Source: Schistocerca nitens (Eukaryota; Arthropoda; Insecta; Orthoptera; Acrididae). Taken from it: a stretch of 64,000 nucleotides of DNA. A model generated the notes under the pieces. It saw only the letters and a list, made by a program, of their open reading frames with translations. It was not told the DNA's origin and ran no database searches. Shown here one piece after another: positions 34,901 to 47,684 of this stretch (its first letter is position 1; each line of letters opens with the position of its first letter). The position numbers and the translations under genes are program-made. The DNA lies in the NCBI RefSeq assembly GCF_023898315.1, contig NC_064622.1, positions 276,759,503 to 276,823,502 of the forward strand. Direction: 5' to 3'.

Positions 34901-35389
34901 AAGTGCATTCTGACTGTCCATACTTCCATTAGTAAATGAAACTTTCAAACTTTTGCTTACTGGCATAGTTCATTGCGGAAATAACTGACAATATTTAGGA
35001 AAACCACTGCCATGATTCATTTTGGTCAATAGAAGTTTTCCATCCACTACAGGATCAAACCAACCACTGCAGTATCAAACAGTGGGATCACACAACAGAT
35101 GGATCACAAAGAGGTCACATTGAAAAATGTTGTATGGTCAGCCTCATTGTCTACAGGTTAACTGCTTATTGTTTGGGAAATAAGTAGCTGACAGGTATGG
35201 TTACACTCAGTTATCAGAACAGAGAATTTTATTTTCTGTGATGTGTTTGTAAATAATTTGCCACTAAAAAGGGACACCCCAAAGTTAGTTGTTTGCATGT
35301 ACATAAATTCACAATGAAGTGCTATGACAAATACATGTTTTTCCTCCAGATACCAAAAACACATTATATTACTGAGCAGGCTGACCCTC
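31996..35389. other. Non-coding stretch, no element named
   Basis: Starts with a purine-rich (GAA)n-like section (32000-32165). The remainder is AT-rich with a G-run at 33175-33190 and (TTTC)n at 34398-34419. I see no MICU1 exon or other gene. Confidence 0.45.
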
Positions 35390-35690
35390 CCCCTTCCCCT
35401 TTACTAGCGGTAACATCTGGTAAAGTTGAAAATATGTTGACACATAGGTGTTAATCAGCTCTTCAGTCAGAGAAAACCTATTACCATAAAATTGTGGGAC
35501 AGAATTGCTGCCATATTTACCTTCAAGAGAATTGTTAGTCCTGCTGACATACACCTATAAAAGCATATACATTATCCAAGCTTTTGGAACTAATAGTTCC
35601 TTCCTCAGGAGAATTACAGAAGGTTAAAAAGGTCACTCAAATTCTGACATGAGGGGGATCCTGCTGTTGTGAGGAGAAGGGAAGACAAAA
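35390..35690. repeat. Unclassified dispersed repeat, copy B, next to (CT)n
   Basis: 35538-35612 matches copy A at 17963-18040 at roughly three quarters of positions (tataaaagcatatacattat, ggaactaatagttccttcc). A (CT)n tract follows at 35693-35739. Confidence 0.55.
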
Positions 35691-35691
35691 G

Positions 35692-35692
<1 letters not shown>

Positions 35693-35739
<47 letters not shown>
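35693..35739 (+). repeat. (CT)n microsatellite
   Basis: Uninterrupted CT repeats. Confidence 0.9.
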
Positions 35740-35741
<2 letters not shown>

Positions 35742-37646
35742 CATCTGGAGGCCAGCAATTCAGTCTCATACTTTTCTTGTCTTCTTGAGAGAATTTTCAT
35801 TTTGAAACAAAACCTAATACCATTCTCTCTTTCATTCATTCATCTTGTTATATGGAGAACCTACAGGACTGTGGACAGTGTCATAATACATAAATTACAG
35901 AAGAAAAGTTGATTTTAAGAACTGCATTTATGATTAATTGCCATCAAACTGTTATACACTACTTATGCTCAACAGCCTAAATGTTTCATAGGAAAATTAG
36001 AAAGAAACCCACAACTTTTTAGATTCTACTTCCTTAGTTTTAGTAATCGGTTGCTGTTTATCTGCTATTGGTGGCTGCTTATTACTTCTATGGCTACACT
36101 GATATTTACTGGGTATAGCTGTTCCCCACAAACAGTAAGAACAGCGATCTGCTTGTAATGAACATCGAACAGCTATTCAAAGTCTTAAATTCCACATTCT
36201 AAATCATTACATAATTTGTAGGAGAGCATAATACAAAATAGTTTTACTTTCCTTTTGAATTTATGGGGATTTCCAATTTATTACGTTATGAGTGATGAGA
36301 GCATTTTATGAGCTTTACATTAAACACAGTGCATCATGTGAAACCTACACAATGAGGCCAGGTCTACATGAAAGTTGTTTTCAAGTCCAGTGTTAAGGCT
36401 GTGGAAATCACAGATAATCTGAAACTGCTTTTTTTACATCCCAAAAAGAGCTATGAAGGAGCAAATGTACTAGGAAATTAGTATAATAATTCCAAAATAT
36501 CTGTAGAGGTCCCAGTACAATGTTGGGTTACCTTCTCTACAAAGTATTCTTACTGTTAATATTTGCTGAGTCAAAACCTTTGCTTATATTAGCTGCACTG
36601 TTCCAGAAGATAATTGCATGTGGTGACAGGTACTGAAAATATGCAAAATAATCTGATGTTCAAGTCAACACAATGAGATAAACTTCAAGTGCAAAAATGA
36701 CAAATTGGCTTTCTTATTAATTAATCCCCCCCCCCTCTCTTTTTCTTTGTTCCAGCTTCCCCTACCACTTTCAGACAGGTGCTCACAGCCTCCACCCCTC
36801 CTCTTCCACAATTCTCCCTCTCAGGCAGGCAGACAGTCAGTAATCAATACTGGCAGTTTCCCCCACCACCACACTTGAAACAGGGCAGGGCAATGGCTGC
36901 CTCACAACAGTGCATCTACAGATGTGTGTCATGTCAGTCTCTGAATAACTGTGTATGTGAACAGCAAAGTACATTGACTGCCAAGTTTGCTTTGTGGAGC
37001 AGTTAACACTTAATTAGCTACACTCTGTTACTGTGTAAACTTCCTTATTCCCCTCGTCTAAGTGTGTGGTAGGGTTTTGAAAGTGGGAGAGCAGAGAAGT
37101 GTAAGTGGTTTGCAAGAGATGAGAAGAATTCACTAAATTTTCAGCAAAGTTTTGTCATGCACACCCTGTTATGGTTTTCAACAAATAACACATGATACAA
37201 TTGAAAAGAAGTGATACTACTGTGTTTTTATGATAGGGACTGTACTTGATTAAAAATAAATGGACTGAGAAGAAAAGTGAGGAGTAGGTGGGAGGGAATA
37301 CAACACTGCTCAACTTAAAAGAGTTCCCACTACATCGCCACCCTGACACAACAAATATGTGACAGCACATCATAGGTACTGCCCAGAGTAGAATTTAACA
37401 ACAGTAATGTCATACATCTTTATGAAGTCAACTACCAGAATTACGTAAGTATGTTTCCTATATTCTGAATCCTTTTGCTATCTTCATCATATAACTGGAG
37501 GCTATCTGCACACATCAATCTTTACACTTAATATTCAATTTTATTTCAAATTATTTATGATTATTATTATTATTATTTTCTATTATTCCCATTTAAAGAG
37601 AGCGTTTGAACTTGAATTCCTTTATGATGATTGTTTATGTTTTTTC

Positions 37647-37688
<42 letters not shown>

Positions 37689-39599
37689 TGTTTCTTTATT
37701 TTGGCTAGCTGCAGACAATGTTGCTTCAACCATCTCTTTCCTTAAGGTTTAACTAGCACTCTGTATTCTCGTATTTGTTTTTTGTGAGTCTCCTTTTTAT
37801 TCATTATACTAAAGATCAAAGAAGACACTGAAATTAATGTCATACACAAAATATTTGTTTTTATTTATAATTACAGAGTGTTTCCTTAAATGGAATACCT
37901 TGTCAGTGCCCACATAAACTGTTCACAATTGCTTTTGTCCCTTGGCACTTAGAAGGCAAGGTAGAGTCAGTAATTCAGTTACTGAAAGAAAGAATCATTA
38001 AAATTCTAACACACAAGTCGAAATTATTAGAAAAACGTATCTAAGAATCAGTTTTTTTCATGTGGAATTCAGGCAACTATGTATGATGAAAACAGCAAAA
38101 GTTGACTGTCCTAAAGTACATTGACAGTTTAAAAAACACCATTTGTTCAGCAGCATAGACATCATACAATCATTATGGAGAGAATAAAACAAATATGTTT
38201 CACAAGAAATGTACAAAACTTTAAATCAACAGAAATACACAGACTGGTATCTTCCTGAAAGATCACACTGTTGCAATAGATTTGTTAGTAACAGTGAATA
38301 ATTATGAAAACTGTTGCCAACAATGTGGCACAGTAGATCACACAAACCATACAAGTTACTATAGTCATACTTAAGTTAGCAAGATCTCTTTTAACTTCAT
38401 ACTTAATAACGACTATAGCAGGAGAGTTCTAGCAGAATGCTTCTATTTTTTGGTGAGTGATCTCCTTTACTCTTAAAATACTTGATAATGAGTAGTTGTA
38501 CGAAGGGGAAAAATCTCTTGATCAATGGCACTAGATTTGGTTAACAACTTTCAATTACGTGAACCTCTACCTGACCTGACAACACAAAATTTTCTTAACT
38601 GTTGTCATGTGCATTGAGGAAAACAATGACAAATTGAGAACAATGATGTGACAAAAGCAACTAACAGTCAGCCAGCTGTTTTCATGTTAGGTTTATCCTT
38701 CCTTTTCATGCTGTGTACCTGGCTTCATTTTAAAATCTGTAGTTATAAATAAATTTTTGACGAAAAATGAGCTACCAGCTAGGAGCTACCAGAATAATTA
38801 GATTTTATCATAGTGGATTTTCTTCATCCAAATATCACATCTCTAATTCCACATATAGATTAACTGATAATTGGAAGTTTTGGGAAAAATCTTGTACTGA
38901 CGGACACTTTTTCCTTCTGTTTTAAAATGTGTAAGATTGCCAATATTAACTTACAATTTTTCTTGAAGCAATAATTCAATACTGTCATAGTCATTAGGTT
39001 AATTGCAAAGGCATGATTATAAAGGATATCAAAGCCACATTTGCTGAGTTTCAACAGAAAATTTCTGAATGACATAAATAGTTAAACAATATTTCAGATA
39101 TTGCTCATAATTTTAATTTTTATGGTATCGAATTACTGGACACTTATGACCAAGAAATGTATTCTTACTTGCTATATGAAATTTTTCATGGACAATTAGG
39201 AACAAGGGTAACACAAAATTCAAGAAAAGATAAGGATGAAGTATAGAAAAAGTTATGACTGCTTAAAACAAAAGTATTTTGGGAACAGAAAGGGGAAGTC
39301 CAAAATGTGGCTATTACATGGGACCCAAACAAATCACAGATTATCTGAATAACATATCTGTTTAATGAAAGGCAAAAAGGAGGCAGAAGCAACAATCTCA
39401 ACTCATTTTTAACAGGCTTGCCTATCATGAAATGGTCCAAACCTCTTGGTGAAGACTGACAGTTACAACTGTTTTCATGAACAGTTTTATGATAATCTTT
39501 GTAGACACACAATAAACAATATTCAGTGTATCTGCAGGACAATTTAAATGAGTTTTATTTGTATTTCTTTACACATATTATAATTAATGGGTTGAATAC
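35740..39599. other. Non-coding stretch, no element named
   Basis: Contains (ATT)n at 37560-37577 and 37649-37687 and a C/T-rich segment 36726-36880. No gene or transposon domain was recognised. Confidence 0.45.
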
Positions 39600-39850
39600 A
39601 CACAAAAAGGATCATTAAGACTCAATGTGCCATAGACGACGATGTCATTAGAGATGGAGCATAAGCTTGGATTGAGGAGGAATGGGAAAAGAAATTGTGT
39701 GTGTTCTTTTCAAAGTAACCATCCCAGAATTTGCCTCAGGCATTTTAGTGACTGGATAACATACATCTGAATGCTTGAAGATCTGAACTGCCACCCTCCT
39801 GAATGTGAGTACACTGTCTTAACATCTCACCACATTGCTCACTGGGTGAT
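39600..39850 (-). repeat. Old SINE (AACC-tail family), moderately diverged
   Basis: gatgtcattagagatggagc, agtaaccatcccagaatttg and ccaccctcctgaatgtgag line up with the intact copy at 48685-48920 and its relatives. No clear target duplication. Confidence 0.75.
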
Positions 39851-40325
39851 ATGCCTGAACAAATTTATCAGTTTTCAGTTAAATAATACAGGGAACTGCA
39901 CCTTGGATATTGATGGTTGAAGTTAATAGCTGGAACCTTATAATAGATAGTCATTGTTCACCAGGCTACAAGTGTGCCTGTAACTACTGGCATTACGCAA
40001 TAACGTAACAGTTGCTACATCGTGATATACTCTGTAAGTGTACATCCCAGATATCATACAAAATTAAGTCACAATAAGAAAAATAAAAGTCTCAGTTAAA
40101 TACATGAGTACAACAGGTAAAATTGAACATAATTTGTGGTATTAGAAAATAACGTTTTGGTGAAAAGTCTCATGAAAAATCTCTAACATACATACTATCA
40201 AGTCTAACAAAGTTCAGTTTTCACAAATAACTATTCTACGTATATTGTGTTAGAATCACCTGCTGCATCTGATTCAATTTGTCTCAAAACACAGCATGTG
40301 ATCAGTTCTTGCAAATAGCAATGTA

Positions 40326-40446
40326 TACAGGGTGTTACAAAAAGGTACAGACAAACTTTCAGGAAACATTCCTCACACACAAAGAAAGAAAATATGTTAT
40401 GTGGACATGTGTCCGGAAACGCTTACTTTCCATGTTAGAGCTCATT
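40326..40446. repeat. Left inverted terminus of the mariner-type element
   Basis: Pairs with about 41764-41884. TA target dinucleotide at 40326-40327. Identical blocks include aaactttcaggaaacattcc and atgttatgtggacatgtgtc. Confidence 0.9.
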
Positions 40447-41882
40447 TTATTACTTCTCTTCAAATCACATTAATCATGGAATGGAAACACACAGCAACAG
40501 AACGTACCAGTGTGACTTCAAACACTTTGTTACAGGAAATGTTCAAAATGTCCTCCGTTAGCGAGGATACATGCATCCACCCTCCGTCGCATGGAATCCC
40601 TGATGTGCTGATGCAGCCCTGGAGAATGGCGTATTGTATCACAGCTGTCCACAATACGAGCACGAAGAGTCTCTACATTTGGTACCAGGGTTGCGTAGAC
40701 AAGAGCTTTCAAATGCCCCCATAAATGAAAGTCAAGAGGGTTGAGGTCAGGAGAGCGTGGAGGCCATGGAATTGGTCCGCCTCTACCAATCCATCGGTCA
40801 CCGAATCTGTTGTTGAGATGTGTACGAACACTTTGACTGAAATGTGCAGGAGCTCCATCGTGCATGAACCACATGTTGTGTCATACTTGTAAAGACACAT
40901 GTTCTAGCAGCACAGGTAGAGTATCCTGTATGAAATCATGATAACGTGCTCCATTGAGCGTAGGTGGGAGAACATGGGGCCCAATCAAGACATCACCAAC
41001 AATGCCTGCCCAAACGTTCACAGAAAATCGTGTTGATGACGTGATTGCACAATTGCGTGCGGATTCTCGTCAGCCCACACATGTTGATTGTGAAAATTTA
41101 CAATTTGATCACGTAGGAATGAAGCCTCATTCATAAAGAGAACATTTGCACTGAAACGAGGATTGACACATTGCTGGATGAACCATTCGCAGGAGGAGGC
41201 CAATCAGCTGCTGATAGTGCCTGCACACGCTGTACATGGTACGGAAACAACTGATTCTCCCGTAGCACTCTCCATACAGTGACGTGGTCAATGTTACCTT
41301 GCACAGCAGCAACTTCTCTGACGCTGACATTAGGGTTATCGTCAACTGCACGAAGAATTGCCTCGTCCATTGCAGGTGTCCTCGTCATTCTAGGTCTTCC
41401 CCAGTCGCGAGTCATAGGCTGGAATGTTCCGTGCTCCCTAAGACGCCGATCAATTGCTTCGAACGTCTTCCTGTCGGGACACCTTCGTTCTGGAAATCTG
41501 TCTCGATACAAACGTACCGCGCCACGGCTATTGCCCCGTGCTAATTCATACATCAAATGGGCATTTGTAAACAATTCACTGACTGCAAAACCATGTTGTT
41601 GATGAACACTAACCTGTTAATGCTACATACTGATGTGCTTGATGCTAGTACTGTAGAGCAATGAGTCGCATGTCAACACAAGCACCGAAGTCAACATAAC
41701 CTTCCTTCAATTGGGCCAACTGGCAGTGAATCGAGGAAGTACAGTACATACTGACGAAGCTAAAATGAACTCTAACATGGAAATTAAGTGTTTCCGGACA
41801 CATGTCCACATAACATCTTTTCTTTATTTGTGTGTGAGGAATGTTTCCTGAAAGTTTGGCCGTACCTTTTTGTAACACCCTG
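40328..41882 (-). mobile_element. Mariner/IS630-type transposon with long inverted termini (DUF4817-type transposase)
   Basis: The element starts cagggtgttacaaaaaggta and ends with its complement. The inverted termini extend about 115-120 bp with few mismatches and are flanked by TA. Minus-strand coding begins with the helix-turn-helix text MYELARGNSRGAVRLYRDRF (41131-41574). It continues in other frames through NVLFMNEASFLRD and NFHNQHVWADENPHA (41018-41203) to FMHDGAPAHFSQSVRTHL and WPPRSPDLNPLDFHLWG (40530-40874). The order is that of DD(x)D transposases annotated with DUF4817. The first catalytic position reads Asn (FMNEASF where TDEASF is usual) and the frame is broken between pieces, so the copy is inactive but fairly recent. 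Confidence 0.9.
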
Positions 41883-41884
41883 TA
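41764..41884. repeat. Right inverted terminus of the mariner-type element
   Basis: Inverted copy of the left terminus, ending gtaacaccctg and TA at 41883-41884. Confidence 0.9.
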
Positions 41885-42099
41885 TGAGAAAGCATGATGT
41901 TTGAAGGATTCATGGGGAGGAATTTCAAAAACAAAGCATACATGATGATAATTCAACAATGAGATTTTCAGATGATGAATTCACTGCTCTTGAAATCGGC
42001 ACCAGTGACTACCAAAATTTCCAATATCTGATACAAGCAATAACTAACTTGAACACATCATAGGTCGGTTCCAAACACAAGTGACTTCCAGTGTGGCAC

Positions 42100-42535
42100 A
42101 ATTATTGGGGCATAATTGATTTTTTTTTAATCCTGTGAACAGTTTATAGCATTGATGTGGCAAGTGATTAGAGCGATAAGAGAGATATATGGATTCATGT
42201 AACTAATGAGGAAGTACAGATTAGAAATGGGAAGACAAAAAATTTGTGGCACAACTTGACCTATAGAAGGGATCAGCTGATAGGACACATTCTGAGACAT
42301 CAAGGGATCACAAATTTAGAATTTGAGGGAAGTGTGCATGATAAAAATCATACAGAGAGATCAAGACATGAATACAGTAAGCAGATTCAGAAATATGTAG
42401 GTTGCCGTAGTTATTTGGAGATGAAGAGGCTTGCACGAGATACAGTAGCACGGAGAGCTGCATCAAACCAGTTTATGGACCGAAGACCACAACAACATGA
42501 CAACATGGATTCAGCAGTCAGCTAAGTGCATGGTT
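42100..42535 (+). mobile_element. LINE 3' fragment (endonuclease/RT type)
   Basis: Plus-strand text RRDQLIGHILRHQG, then KYVGCRSYLEMKRLARDT and ARRAASNQFMDRR. This is the C-terminal tail found in insect LINEs whose usual text is VGCRSYSEMKRLA and WRAASNQ. 5'-truncated. Confidence 0.85.
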
Positions 42536-43189
42536 CACTGAATAGGTAACAGAAAGCCTCACAGTCTCACAACTGAAACAAAGGATACATACTTCTTGAA
42601 CATAGGTGACACTGACCACTCAACAAGAACCACTTTTTAGCACAACAGTATCCTACAAATGAAGAATTTACACCAGCAAGGTACTGCCGCAAAACATGCT
42701 GTGTCTGACAGCACTGTTCAGAATGATTCCACGTAAAATAACTTCTATGTTTCTCATTCACTATGGCAGCTATCATTATTAATCAATGACCGAAACCTTC
42801 CTCCCAATGAAACATCATCGTAAATGGAGACGGACGAATGCCAAATGGTAACAATATGTTATTCACTTCAAATTGTGAAATCATCAAGGTCCAATGTAGT
42901 GATATTTAACCTGTGCACTGTAGCGCCCTCGTGTGCCATGACTGACGACCTGGGGTGCCATCGATTTGCTTCATAGTTCGTGGCATAGAAGACAGTCGAT
43001 GAAAATTTCATTTCTGGTGTCCACCTGTGTGGCATCGGAGGAATTCCATTTTAGATGCTGATCAGCCAATGTAAGCAGTCATAACATAGAAGCTGAAGTA
43101 TTGCGTGTTATACTTAGCACCTAAACACAAGTACAGAAAATACAATGGTAGCTATTTAGATTTTGGTTTTGCATGCACTGCTGTGAACA

Positions 43190-43709
43190 ATGAAGGGCAT
43201 CCTCAGTGTGTTTTGTGTTTGGAAATTACTTTCTGTTGAATGTATGCTACCTAGCAAATTAAAGCATCATTCAGAAAATGTTCATAAGAATGACATGGTC
43301 AAACCAAGAGAATATTTTTCTAGAAAACTGAGTCAAATGAAAGAACAAGAATCATCATTTTCTAAGCAGATAAGAATATCGATTAAAGCACATCTAGTGT
43401 TCTACAAAGTAGCTTAGCGGGTAGCAAAATGTAAGAAAGTCTATTTGATTGAAGAAGAACTAATTCTACAGTGTGCTACTGAGAAAGTGTCCATTATGCT
43501 TGGAGAGTCCATGGCAAAACAGCTTTTGTCCATTCCTTTGTCTGGCACTACAATTTATCATCAAATTCAAGATTCAGGAGGGGCTATTCATGAACAAGTT
43601 ATAGAAAAAATTAGAGGCTGGAATTTTGGTATGCAGCTTGATGAGGCCACTGACAGCAATAGAGATACTCAATTTGCTAGGTGCATTTTAAGGTGATTTT
43701 TAAGACAAC

Positions 43710-43759
<50 letters not shown>

Positions 43760-44768
43760 AAATACAGGTATGACAGAGAAAGATTCATGACAGAAAACCA
43801 AATTAACTGAGCTCTCTGTGTTGATGTGTGTACTAATAATGTGTGGTCCATGTTGGTTAGGGGGGGGGGGGAGGTGGGGAGGGGGGGGGGTTTAGAGTGG
43901 TCTACAAGCAATTATTTGCAATTTGCAACCAGCTCCCAATATTATGAGAACCCATTACACCATCCATAAAGAAACACTTACTTCGCAACACATGAGTGCT
44001 GACCTGAATCAAATACAGTACTGAAAACTGTCATAAATGTGGTGAACTTTATTATAACTTGTCCACAGAAAGCTTGATTTTTTGGACAATTAGTCACAGT
44101 ATGGGCAATGAACATACAGCTCTCTTCTTTTATAGCAGCATTCATTGGCTTTCCAGGGGAAATGTATTATCATGCATTTTTTAACTTAGTCAAGATGTTT
44201 GTTCTTGCCTGGCAGAAGAAAATCATATCAGCACTAAGGGTTTTTTAGACACTGAATCAACTAAAATTTGGATACTTATGTGGTATATTTGAGCAGTTAG
44301 ACTAACTGAAAAAGTCTCTGGAAATGAAACTCATTTCATTCGGGTTATTGACACAATTTCAGTCTTCAAAAAGAAGCTGGTTGTTTGAGAAAGAAGAGTG
44401 AACGATGGAGGAGAAATGAAATAGGTTTCAGTGAGTTCAAAATTCCTTCACAGTACTGCAGAAGAGTAACAGTTGGTAGAACTTTCACAGATTCTTCACT
44501 AGAAATGAAGATTTCACAAGTGACATTGCAAACATTTTGATATTCAGTACGAAAAGAGTTTCCAAGCTTGAGTACGAAAGTATTGAAGGTATGAATTCCT
44601 CTTGCAACCTCCTATCTTTGTTAGAGTGGATTTTTGGGAGTTACAGTCATTAAAACTAAGTACAGATCAAAACTTTGTGTGGAGAAGGAAATGAAGATAG
44701 CTGTATCTCATTTGATGCTAAGATTTGACAAGTTGGGGAAGAAGAAGCAAGCTCAAGCATTGTACTGA
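43190..44768 (+). mobile_element. hAT transposon fossil (ZBED5/FAM200-like transposase)
   Basis: A BED-like zinc finger (GHPQCVLCLEI in one frame, then MLPSKLKHHSENVH in the next) is followed by KPREYFSRKL and LIEEELILQCATEKV, SGTTIYHQIQD and NFGMQLDEATDS. After a poly-T (43714-43751) and a G-rich run, other frames give VCTNNVWSML, MRTHYTIHKETLTSQHMS and LFFYSSIHWLSRGNVLS. The hAT dimerisation-region remnant is TVIKTKYRSKLCVEKEMKIA, then LRFDKLGKKKQAQ. Nearly the full transposase order survives with many stops and frameshifts. Termini were not defined. Confidence 0.88.
43714..43751 (+). repeat. Poly-T run inside the hAT fossil
   Basis: About 38 T followed by acagatataaatacagg. Could be expansion in place or the tail of a small retroposon on the minus strand. 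Confidence 0.85.
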
Positions 44769-46767
44769 GACGAGTAGTATTTTATTCACAACATTTTTTA
44801 TTAATTTTTCCAGTTTTTACACAGTAACCTATAGGGGAACCATGGAAACAACATAACTGGTCAGGGGAACCACAAACTCAAAAAGGTAGAAAAACCATGG
44901 GTACAATGTAATGGAAAATGAAAACTACGGATATCCATTAGGCAGTGCCATGATGCAGTGAGATGGTATCTATAACCCACCACGACACACACTGCTGCAC
45001 CTCTCACTGTGTGATACATACAGCAGTAAATTGCTTACTCCAAAGCAGTCCTAGTACAACACTGACATTTGACAATGACCAAACCTCATTTTCCAGACTG
45101 TTCACAACACCTACGGACCATTCTCTAGCATTCACACTGACTAGTTAAATTCCCAAATGAATAATTGCGCTGTTTGCTTGTCACTTAAACATGAACCTGT
45201 ACAGAGTCAACAAGATAATTCTCTCCACCAAAAGCAGATTCTTTCTTGGTAATGTCTTGCAATGAGAAAACTCTTTGGCAAAGTCTTTACCAGTAACTAA
45301 CCACTCCATCAGTGCAATAGTGAAAATAAATTTAAAATAATTGACAAGTTTAATAACTACAACTGTATGATTCCATTATTTGGGAGTTGGAGTGCTGGAC
45401 TAGCACACAATTTGAATCTATTAAAGGACTTGTATATATAAAATTCCCATTTCTAAACAACCTAAAATTTTCATGGCTTATTTCACACAAATGAGGGAAG
45501 CAAATGTGAATAAATTACTTTTTTCTTTAACTTTCTTCTTTCAATTTTCAGTTGGTGCACAAGCATAAACAAAATGCAATACTGAATGAGTTGTAGACTG
45601 TTGAGTAAGTCCTTCCTCCACGTACTCCCCTAATGCACTCTATTCCTGCAAGTGTTATGGTGCAACAAAAGTAGAAACATACCTGATACCACTAAGTCCA
45701 CTTCAGCTTGTGAAATATGCACTGTTATGAACTTTCACCAATGCTATAGAAAACTCACTGTCAGTTGATTTGTGTATACTGTACTTCATATGCAACAGTT
45801 AAGTGCAAGAACGATGCCATAAATCCATAATGAAGACTGTCATGGAAGAAAGACCAACTGCAATTTTGCTCACTTAGTCAGCTTGGACATAAGAAAAAAA
45901 GGAAGAACGGGTAGGAGGGTAGAGAATTTTAGAATTCCACAGCCAACAAGTAGCTCCTCCGGTGATTAAAAATCAATCACATTGTTATGGAGACCCTAGG
46001 ACCAAGCAGTATGCATGACAAGTGTGTCCCAAAGATGGATTCAAATCTGCAACAGAGTAAATAAATACAGATTTAAAATTTTGTTTGTGCTCTCAGTATC
46101 AAATACTGACTTCTTGAAAAAAAAATCATGAGAGTGGAAGGAATGTGGAGCCACTTCAGCAGTAAGAACACAAAACAGCAGTCAAAATAGCAAACTGGCA
46201 TTAAATTGCACCTTGTTTGGCTCCTATATGGCCCGGGAATGTTCTGGTAGCCTTCTCAGCTCCTCAAATAAGCTTAATTACACATACACACACTGAAATT
46301 TTGTAACTTCATGTAAGATGTAGTCCTCTACGATAATCTTAAGACACACAAAGCAGCATCAACATGCAGCTAATCCATTGGCTCACATGAAACATGTCTA
46401 ATCACCTCATCTATAATTGAGACATAGCAGTCAGAAACTTCCATCCAAATATTGTTGTGATGAAGAGGAAAGTATTTCACAGAAATTGTGCAGTTGTAAG
46501 AAAGTGTGACACAGTAAAAGACATCCACCATGAACATGAGAAAATATAATTTCACTCTGTAGTTCACTGTTGAAAAAATAAATAAGTTTTCTCAACAATT
46601 TTGTACTAACTTGTCAGCCAATCACACACTGAAAGACACACATCAGTAATAGAAATAATAATAGCCATAGTCCATTTGATATTGTGCACTACATAACTAC
46701 AGTAACAATAAAATAAATGAAATTATGTATCTATGGGAGTGTTCACAACTGTTCTAGCAGCTGGCAC
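44769..46767. other. Non-coding; may include the hAT right end
   Basis: 44820-44910 reads ggggaaccatggaaacaac and ggggaaccacaaactc, reminiscent of a hAT 3' end. The rest has no gene or family match. Confidence 0.4.
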
Positions 46768-47423
46768 ATCTAGATCAGTTCATAATAGGAAACACTGATA
46801 TGCATAATACAAAGAAATGCAGTATTAGTATAATGTACCTCATAAATAAAAGTGAACACTGTATTAAATAACTGTAAATGCCACAAACATAGCTGCCCCA
46901 ATTTTTTTTGTGTAAAATGCAATTTAGGTAAGCCTTTAGGCATGAACTGTATTCAGGTCATCATAGAAATCGAAATGATTCAAAACTGGAACAAATGGAA
47001 ACAACTTCAGAATTTAAAATGAGACAGTGGTAAATAAATAGTGGCACTGAAGAGAATTCTCAAAACTAAGCAATTTTTTACCCATAATATTTTGGTATAT
47101 TGCTCTGATTCACCGTACATGCAAAAACTCAACCTAGTACTAACAAACTGTCAAATTCCTAAGGTAAGAAACATAACGTTTTCAGCATGATGATAGTGCT
47201 TAAATACATCCATTTAATTTTTTACAGTGAAAATTAATTTTTAGCTACCCTGATTTAATAAATAAATACACTTTTTGTCATTTCAGCAGTTGAAAGTTAC
47301 CAACTTTAAAACTTTTGTTTAAAAAAAGATTAGAAACAAACACATTTACTTCTTAATCAATGGATTATCCTAGTAATTTATCCTTAGTAACTAGGTGTAC
47401 TTACAACAACAACAACAACAACC

Positions 47424-47459
<36 letters not shown>

Positions 47460-47684
47460 TAATTTTGATCAAATGCTGTGGAGACAGAATCCAGCCTTAA
47501 CTCTACTTGATTGATTTTTGGAGACACATCAGTGACAGTGTGTCAGTAATATTCTAAAAGGGGAGATTAAATGAAAGATTGTATTTAATTCACTGTTTAC
47601 TTTTATTTATGAGGTACATTATACTAATACTGCATTTCTTTGAATTATGCATGTCAGTGTTTCCTATTATGAACTGATCTAGAT
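46768..47684. repeat. Inverted-repeat pair, 103-104-bp arms, 0.7-kb spacer
   Basis: Left arm 46768-46870 and right arm 47581-47684 are inverted copies at roughly 90 percent identity. Shared blocks include agatcagttcataataggaa, aagaaatgcagtattagtat and aatgtacctcataaataaaa. The spacer 46871-47580 has no coding frame and holds (AAC)n(AAT)n at 47403-47458. It may be a non-autonomous DNA transposon or two opposed copies of one repeat. Confidence 0.8.

Noticed and set aside
46370-46567. Possible upstream MICU1 exon (minus-strand open frame with YFLMFMVDVFYC)
   Set aside because: The residues do not match the MICU1 N-terminal lobe and no suitable splice sites with the required phase flank it.
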